Positions 57,701 to 64,000 of a stretch of 64,000 bases of DNA are shown piece after piece. Position 1 is the stretch's first letter. Every line of letters begins with the position of its first letter. The stretch comes from Vitrella brassicaformis (lineage: Eukaryota; Sar; Vitrellaceae), in contig CDMY01000511.1 in assembly GCA_001179505.1 (NCBI GenBank), positions 2,240 to 66,239 on the forward strand, given 5' to 3'. The translations under genes were made by a program, and so were the position numbers. A model generated the notes under the pieces. It saw only the letters and a program-made list of their open reading frames with translations, made no database searches and had not been told where the DNA came from.

Positions 57701-58731
57701 TGCGCAAGGCGGCATTTGCCTACTCGTCGACTGGCTACCTCCCCTCCCTTCCACCCGATGCCACAGCCAAGGCGCTCGCCACCGACTTCACCGGCCGCGT
57801 GAATGCTGCTAGCCCCATGAGTGTGATCGATCCCCCCTATACGCCTCGACCGCTCAAGGCGCCACTCATGTCCGTCATGCAGCAGCGCGGCCTGGCGATG
57901 GAGCCCATGCTGCGGCTGCATGGCGGCAGGCCGTGTCTCACCAGCCCCTCGGTGATCGCCTCTGCCGCTCAGCTGATAGCCGTAGTGCAGAAGACGGGCA
58001 AGCGCATCACAGGCCTCCAGCTGCTCTACAAGTAAGGAGCATTGGACAAATGTTCAGCCACCTGGCCCATGTGCTGTGTCTTGTTCTCCTCTCTTGGCAT
58101 TGTTGCAGGGCCACTCAGCACGGGCATGAGTACACCGGCATGCTCGGTCGCGTGGGCGATGCGACTGGCCTGCTGTTCCTCGTCCGCGCCAATGGAGACA
58201 TGGACGGCTGCTTCATTGACGAGAGTATCCAGCCGCCTTCGCCCATGGAGATACACAACGGCCCACGAATTTTTCATGACTATAACGCGGCCGTCCTCGT
58301 CTTCAAGGCATCCGGCGCCTCCCCGCCCGCCTTCCAGTCGCCCTCGTTGATCAATCACTGCATCTCGGTCTCGCGAGCAGACAACGAGCAACGGCTGCCG
58401 CAAGCCAAGCTGAGGGTGGGCCGGTGCATCGGACGTCGACCCGTGTGGCTACTAGGGCTCTGGGCGCCCTGCCTTTGGGTTGGGCGCGGGGCCCGGTGGA
58501 CGGGGGGGGGGCGCGACGATGGTGCAGCTGCATCCCAACATCCCACCGGTTCCGGGACACAACCTTGATGTGTTCTTTGCTGATGAGATTGAGGTGTTCA
58601 CAGTGGGCGGGGGCGGGGATATGTGTGTGTGGCCATCGCAGCAGAGGGAGGTGGTAGAGAGGCCCCCCCGGGTGTGCAACTATGAGGGTCTGGCTGCCTG
58701 GCTGGAGCAGTACCACCCACAACTCTGTTGA
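54756..58731 (+). pseudogene. TLDc-like multi-domain protein, two frame breaks
   Basis: Start MTRKRQIWRPAGRQQ (exon 54756–54801). An acidic Ala/Ser exon follows (54865–54960), then long exons PRELHVDVYAFVNPIW … (55169–55999) and TCLVGRGCSKSLDLLCVEV … (from 56086). The TLDc-like end runs GLQLLYKATQHGHEYTGML … LLFLVRANGDMDGCFIDES (57990–58240), then DEIEVFTVGGGGDMCVWPS and PRVCNYEGLAAWLEQY, a stretch shared with the Y family. TLDc proteins are linked to oxidative-stress protection and V-ATPase binding; here only the fold is suggested. Breaks: the natural reading leaves the frame near 56430 (resuming at IKAHGPIFSQCRYVW) and near 56925 (resuming at LTARGDIAIRLAAL), with no plausible introns. Both could be assembly errors or decay. 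It shares LLYK…/VRCL-like architecture with BTB–RING. Confidence 0.55.
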
Positions 58732-59170
58732 ATGTGAGCTGCTTACCTCAGTAAAAAGTGTTTGTCGATGTGATGCGGCGATCCAGCCAGGCAGCCAGGC
58801 AGCTAACCATGAGCGCGCTGAGGCCATTTTTTCTTTTTTGTTTTCTCGTTCCTGATGGTGGTTTGAAACTCGACACACACGTTCCGCCACGTCACCTACC
58901 ACACATCCGTCCCCAGCTAGCTGGATTCGTGTATTGATCCGTCCATGGCATGACCGGCTGGCTATGTGATGTGCGTCCGCTGCGTCTGCCTGCTGCCGCT
59001 CCATCCACTCTCTGTGTGTGTGGATGGATTCGTGAGTCTCATCAATGATACGATCCGATTGATGTGTGTCGTGATGGACAGTCATGATAACTCTTGATCA
59101 GTTCAAAAGGATCAATCCGTGTGCGACACGCGAAGCGCCGATGGTACCACGTGGACGAAGCGGCGAGAAA
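58732..59170 (+). repeat. Segmental repeat, copy 2 (matches 27958–28345), including upstream module copy 3
   Basis: It starts with GTGAGCTGCTTACCTCAG and runs to the 110-bp module (59043–59170: TGATGGACAGTCATGATAAC, CAAAAGGATCAATCCG, GCGAGAAAATGTT). About 70 bp near 58850–58920 is absent from copy 1. The module ends about 150 bp before the ATG of Y copy 2. Confidence 0.75.
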
Positions 59171-59321
59171 ATGTTGGACGAGACGGGCAACTGAGACGGG
59201 GGCGGAAAAGAAAAGTCGCGCAGAACCTTTTGAAGATATCAGCTTTTCGTGAGCCCTTGCCAGACGGCAAACGATATCGCCCGTTTCCCCCCTTGGTGCA
59301 CATTTGCTGCCCTCAGTCGTC

Positions 59322-60420
59322 ATGGGCGGCCGCCACAGCACTCCACGGCCACAGCAGCAGGTGGCCTTGACGTCAGAGGATCTTTATTTGGACGAGTCTG
59401 AAGTCGCCGCCGCGTCGCTGAAGGGCCTGGGCTTTGTGGACTGGGGAAAGCCGCAGGAAGGCCGCGAGGGCCGCCAGGAGGGAGATCGCGCGGGGATGAC
59501 GAGGGAGATCCCCACCGGCTGCCCCGAGGCTGACGTGGATGGCTGGTGCGTGGTGGGCGACGATGATAACATGTAAGCTTGCTTAAGTGGCCCCTGTTAC
59601 TACTTGCAATGGACACACACATATTGCACTCTGGCGCCTTCATTCATTCAGGCCCGCCACCGCCACCATCGACGTGCAGCCAGCCGGAGGCATCACCGCT
59701 CCCACGCCAGCAGCACCAAGTGTCGAGCCCATCACCTCACCCGAGACCGACACACAGCAGCCGCCCCACCCTGAGGTCCCCTCGGCTGACGAGCATGCCG
59801 CCGCCACAGAGGCGCCGCCAAGCGAAGAGCCGCAGGCCGGCCCATCCCAGCAGCAGAAGGAGAAGAAAAAAAGTGGTGAAGAAGCCGGAGCGGGTGTGCA
59901 ATTTTGAGGGCCTGGCCCACCTCGTGGCCAAGTACAAGGATGTGCCTTACTAGCCGCCGGCACCGCCCCCCCTGCCGCCCGCCAGCACCTGGAGAGTGCT
60001 CCCGGCGTACACCAAACGCAGGGGCAACGAGACGGTCATCACGTTCCACATCGTCCTGACGCCCGACGACAAGAGGGTGAGGCGTGTGGCCATCAAGACG
60101 GCCCTGACCGAGAGGGCGGCAGAGGACCTCAAGAGGGAGCAGGTGTACCGCTGGTACATCAACCGGGCCTGCAAGCAGGAGTGGCAGCGCGACGCCATCC
60201 AGCAGGCCTACAAGGAGCAGTGGCCAGACCACTACAAGTACCCCCACGAGCGGACCGAGGAGGAGAACAAGCCAAGGAGTGATCCGGAGATCGCGCAGGT
60301 CAGAAATGGAAGGTCGCACAAGTCGTGTCTCACTCATGACTTTCCGTGCATATGTGTGTGTATACTTTGCAGCGGTCCATCCCTGCCTACTTTTTATATT
60401 TCGAAGAGCCTTTTTTGCGA
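59322..60420 (+). pseudogene. Y-family gene, copy 2, with frameshift and nonsense codon
   Basis: Exon 1 (59322–59572) encodes MGGRHSTPRPQQQVALTSED … DVDGWCVVGDDDN. Exon 2 starts at 59652 (PATATIDVQPAGG, Pro/Glu-rich). A poly-A stretch (about 59865) shifts the frame relative to copy 1 before PERVCNFEGLAHLVAKYKDVP, and TAG at 59951–59953 replaces the Tyr codon of copy 1. Downstream, STWRVLPAYTKRRGNETVITF … VAIKTALTERAAEDLKREQVYRWYINRACKQEWQRDAI … PHERTEEENKP is fully open to the GTCAGA donor after 60298. The conserved C-terminal half is therefore the best-preserved copy of this domain in the window, although the upstream frame is broken. Confidence 0.6.
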
Positions 60421-60455
60421 CTTCGATCCCCGCCCTCATACTTGCGGTGCACAAG

Positions 60456-61384
60456 ATGGCGGTGCCCGGGGATGTATGGGAGGCCATAGTGGAGCTGGGT
60501 CAAGAGCAGAGAGAGGGTCTGCAACTGGCACCAAGTAAGTCATGCAGACAGACAAGGGCAGCTGAGCGGCAGGACATGTCGAACGAGACACCGATGGATG
60601 GATGGCCGCTTCTCGCTCTCTCTCCGTGTGTGTCAGCATTCTCCTGAGCGTCCATGCAGTCGCATCCATTAGCGCCGAGCCGCCCCTTCATCGATCTGTC
60701 GTCGCCCGCCCCTGCCCTCCGGTCCTCCGGATCGTCCCCCCCAGACAGCTCTCCCTCTTCCCTGCGGACCTTCACTCTGCAAGTGGGCCACATCTATTCT
60801 GCGGGCCAGACAGAGGGCAGCTTCGAGCTTCAGGGGAAGGACACATCGACGCCTCCAGAGCTGCAGTTCATCAGGCGGCTCGTACAAGACCGCAAGAACG
60901 ACAGACTCACTTCTGGCGTCCAGGACAATCCGCACGCCAAGGAGTTCTTAGAGCGCATCACTCAATCCGACGAGGCCTTCCTGGACTTCCTGCAGAACGA
61001 TCTGAAGTTCAGCGGCTTTGATTGCCGATCGGATCTCTGGACGGGGGCGATCGCTGCGGTCTCCTTTCTGTCTTCCAACCAAGCGGAAGGTGAGCCGCAC
61101 AACATGCACTTCTTTCGTATGTCTCCCTGCCGTACGTACGCAGAGTCGACGCCCGACGACAAGAGGGTGGGGATTATGGCCATCAAGACGGCCTTGACCC
61201 CGAGGGCGGCGGAGGACCTCAAGAGGGACAGGTGTACCAGTGGTACATCATCAACCGGGCCTGCAGGCACAAGTGGCGGATAGACGCCATCCAGAGGGCC
61301 TGCAAGGAGGCGCGGCCCAACCACTACAAGTTCCCCCACGAGCGGACCGAGGAGGAGAACAAGCCGTGTGGGGCGTGGCTGTAG
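60456..61384 (+). pseudogene. Y-family gene, copy 3 (different N-terminal half)
   Basis: A first exon MAVPGDVWEAIVELGQEQREGL (60456–60534) is followed after an intron by a frame, open from MQSHPLAPSRPF (60654), with SLRTFTLQVGHIYSAG, ELQFIRRLVQDRKNDRL and FLDFLQNDLKFSGFDCRSDLW. It then joins the Y module (NQAEGEPHNMHFFRMSPCRT … VGIMAIKTALTPRAAEDLKRD). A one-base loss near 61228 moves WYIINRACRHKWRIDAIQRAC … PHERTEEENKPCGAWL into another frame, ending TAG at 61382–61384. The 3' part, including the flank to 61495, is a near-copy of 36150–36570. Confidence 0.55.
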
Positions 61385-62829
61385 GGTGGGGTGGTAGAGG
61401 GAAGGGTGTGAGGGTGGATGGATGGACGCGGAAGGCGGAGGGTCAGCGCAGGGGAGGAGAGGGAGGGCCTTCTCATCGCTGCTTACGTTTTATATTCGGT
61501 GGTGTTGTGGCAACGCAGACTGTGCAGGGTGAAGCGAGAAAGGTATTGTGTGTGGGCCAGGAGCTGCCCGTGTGTGTCTGTCACACGTTCGTGCTCCCCG
61601 TGACTCGTTTGAGGAGTCCTTGAATTTGCATATGTCTGCCGATGTCGGCTTCACTCGCGTGTTGATTGTCATGGTGTGGGAAGCTACACAGGGTGTTCAC
61701 GACATGCTAAGAGTTCTTGCCGTGTGAGGCTGCACGGCAGAACTCTTGGCATGTCCCTCACACCCTGTGTAGCTTCCCACATCATTCGCCTATACATTCA
61801 CAAGCCCACGCAACCACCCACCCACCCACCCAGTTGCCACACATAGCCGACCGAATAATGGCCATCGACACGCGTACAGGTACTTCATACACACCCACAT
61901 ATACCCACGCCACGCCCGAACGAGATAAAAACGACCAGAGAGAAAGGAGTCAGGTCAGTGGTGTCGTCTCGACATTGACGGCGAAAGGCCGCTGCATCTC
62001 GTGCGTCCAACGATGTGCGTGGAGAGAATCGTATTCAGGGATGAGTGTGTGACCCCACCCCTCAGCCAGAGCGAAAGAAAAGAGCAGCGCACAAGGCAGC
62101 CACCAGGATGATAAAAACAGCAAGTGCTTGGTTAAACCGTTACTGCCGATCTGTCTGTCTGCATCGCACAAGAACGACAGGCTCACTGCATTCAAGTACT
62201 ACTACAGTTCAAGTCACTGTAGCAGTTGAACGCCAGCCTTTCCTCCTTGTGTGCTTGCGAGACACACCGATCGCGTCCACGAGAGGAAAAATATCCCTTC
62301 CCCGCTGTCTGCGGCGCTTCAGCCACAGCGTACGTAATCGACCTGCCTGCCTGACTTCACTTGCTTCACTCGCGCACAAACGAACGAACCGACGCTTTCA
62401 CGCACGCCCCTACTAGAAAGCACACACATGTTGATTGACACATGTCTGTCTGTCTGTCCATGTCATGTGCCGTGCCATGTGTGTGCAAACGACGACTTGA
62501 CATGCACACATGGAGCGCGCCCCTCTCTTCCTCATGGAAGGAATGGTTGCATGAAAAAAGTGGGTGTTTCGATCCTCGAAATCGAAAGAGGGACTCACAA
62601 ACACACGTACGCACACCAACACCAGCACACGTAAGCAGCAGCAAGTAACACACGAATACCAATATTCCGTCAGTCATTCACACACTCAGTTGAGCCCCGC
62701 CCGCCGGATACAGTGGGACCGATCCCCCTCGCCGCACCGTCTGACAGAACAGAGCAGCACAACAGCACAGCACAGCAAGTGGTCGACGTCCCTCTGTGTT
62801 GCGTATTCGGTGTGTGTGAAGTGACGTAC
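61385..62829. other. Intergenic region; no gene seen apart from a hairpin
   Basis: The first 110 bp is the repeated 3' flank of the Y module (GGAGAGGGAGGGCCTTCTCA, then TTTTATATT). A long hairpin lies at 61675–61781. The remainder is CA/CAGC-rich with short frames of no recognised domain. Confidence 0.5.
61675..61781. repeat. Long imperfect inverted repeat (hairpin), about 50-bp arms, 8-nt loop
   Basis: The left arm 61675–61724 begins TGTGGGAAGCTACACAGGG and the right arm 61733–61781 is its reverse complement. The first 22 pairs are perfect, then there is a 4-base mismatch patch, one T/C difference and a 1-nt bulge. The loop is TGAGGCTG. It could be a miniature foldback element or a transcribed hairpin RNA precursor. 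No adjacent gene claims it. Confidence 0.85.
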
Positions 62830-64000
62830 CCTGTGTTGGCTCTGATGAGCATGTTGGCCTTGTTGAGGTCAATCGTCTTGGCTGCACACCACACACAACC
62901 AACAGGACATTCGCACGTTCTTTATCCTGTGCTTCCTCCATCCATCCTCGCGCACCCATTCTTCCGAGCCCGTGGTGGCCGAATGCGACATCCATGCGGT
63001 CAGAGCTACCGTCCCAGCGGCTGTAGACACACACAGGCAAAAAGGCAATGAACCGATGCACCTCATCTCATCTCATCTCATCAGCCGCCCGATATGCATC
63101 CCATTTGACTCACTAAGACGTGTCCTGAATCTGCAGTCGCCTGGTGCCGTTATCTTCACCATTGCCGCCCACAATGTCGAGCTCGCCCTCCTCGTTGATG
63201 GTGAAGAGGTTGAAGAGCTCCTTCTGCATGGCCTGGTAGGTGCCGTTGAGCATGTTGACGAGCTCGGGGCCAGTCGTGTCGTCGGCCAGGTCGGGGCCTG
63301 AGAACAGGGCCTGCGGGGTGCGGATGTCGCTCTTGTCGAAGAAGGCGGCACCCTCTGCATCAAGGATGGACGCATGGCATGTGTGTGTGTGGCGTGGCAT
63401 GTGTACCTTTGCCGACGACCAGGCGGTCGCCTGATTCGAAGTAGATCTCTACCATGGGTGCGTCGTAGTCCCTGCAGACAGCATGATACAGGCATACGGG
63501 CACATCATTTGGTGGCGGGTGTGTGTGTTTGTGTGTTTGGTCGGTCGGTCGGTCGGTCTTCCCTTCGCTGACCTGAAAACTTCGGCGATTTTCTGCATGG
63601 ACTCAAATCTGACCGTCGAAAGAGACCACAGCACACGCACCACACACATCATCCATCCATCCATCCATCAATACGTATCTCTCCCTGACTCCCTCACCGT
63701 TTGCCCTCGCCGAACGAAAGGACCAGTCCCTCCAGCTGCACGCACCCGCCACATAGCACACGGATAATCAACCTCTCTCTCCTCTACTTTGGCTTTCCTT
63801 CGCCCTCACCTTGTAGAGATCGTTGAGGTCGATGGTGAGCAGGTCGAAGAGGTCGATGCCCTCGAGATATTCCTTAGTGGAGACAATTTCGTCGTTGACA
63901 CGCAGCACACCATATGGCGTCGTTGACCAGGTCAGCGGGACCGTCGATGCCATGGTGTCGTTGCGCGCGCCGTCAGGGGCCTCGCTGACCGCCTGCAGTG
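62830..64000 (-). CDS. 3' part of an unidentified minus-strand gene, running off the right edge
   Basis: Exon-like frames with matching splice signals: up to 63811 (TVPLTWSTTPYGVLRVNDEIV, LEGIDLFDLLTIDLNDLYK), about 63705–63740 (LEGLVLSFGEGKR), about 63575–63610 (FESMQKIAEVFR), about 63405–63472 (DYDAPMVEIYFESGDRLVVGKG), 63117–63355 (EGAAFFDKSDIRTPQALFSGPDLADDT … ELFNLFTINEEGELDIVGGNGEDN), and possibly 62955–63015 and 62830–62880 (AKTIDLNKANMLIRANTG). The acidic, hydrophobic-alternating residues look like an extracellular or β-rich protein. The family is not recognised. The start lies outside the window, and the last two exons are uncertain. Confidence 0.45.

Overview
The window is nuclear DNA of a eukaryote with many short GT–AG introns. 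CDPK-type kinase, polycystin-like, H-lectin/YPPP-wall and TLDc/BTB/RING genes, together with (TG)n tracts running into most 3' splice sites, suggest an alveolate alga, most likely a chromerid such as Vitrella. That assignment is inferred from gene content, not from a marker gene. Most exon boundaries below were read by hand from GT/AG and frame continuity.

Layout. 1–3.1 kb: a Ty1/copia pol fragment, then a small Cys-rich gene with a TAG at the end of exon 2. 3.2–10.1 kb: a sharply AT-rich block. It holds the decayed remains of a Maverick/Polinton-like DNA virus: an OTU protease–protein-primed DNA polymerase B fusion broken by frameshifts, a probable integrase C-terminus and two zinc-ribbon/RING-like ORFs. 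A GC-rich fragment of a non-LTR retrotransposon endonuclease interrupts it. The block abuts the apparently truncated 3' end of a 31-exon polycystin-1-like gene (10.1–19.0 kb, minus) with DUF4215 repeats, PAN-like domains, a GPS site and membrane segments. 21–23 kb: a zinc-type CDF transporter with a nonsense codon and a substituted metal ligand. 24–28 kb: a divergent pair, a multi-pass membrane protein and a probable mitochondrial protein.

28–61.4 kb is a mosaic of segmental duplications. A BTB–TLDc-like–RING gene occurs as a decayed copy (28.6–33.7 kb, plus) and a mostly open copy (49.8–54.5 kb, minus), forming a 5–6 kb inverted repeat about 15 kb apart. A second family (here 'Y': an N-terminal MGG..STPRPQQQ exon and a C-terminal PHERTEEENKP module) occurs three or four times, mostly broken. 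A conserved module of about 110 bp recurs upstream of three of these genes. Between the arms lie a CDPK-like kinase (40.2–44.3 kb, minus) and a secreted H-lectin/YPPP protein (44.5–49.2 kb, plus), divergently transcribed. A TLDc-like gene with two frame breaks fills 54.8–58.7 kb. A near-perfect 50-bp-arm hairpin lies at 61.7 kb, and the 3' part of an unidentified minus-strand gene runs off the right edge. N gaps lie at 23017–23032 and 39837–40136.

The strongest candidates for an undescribed system are the OTU–pPolB viral remnant and the BTB–TLDc–RING/Y family with its shared upstream module.
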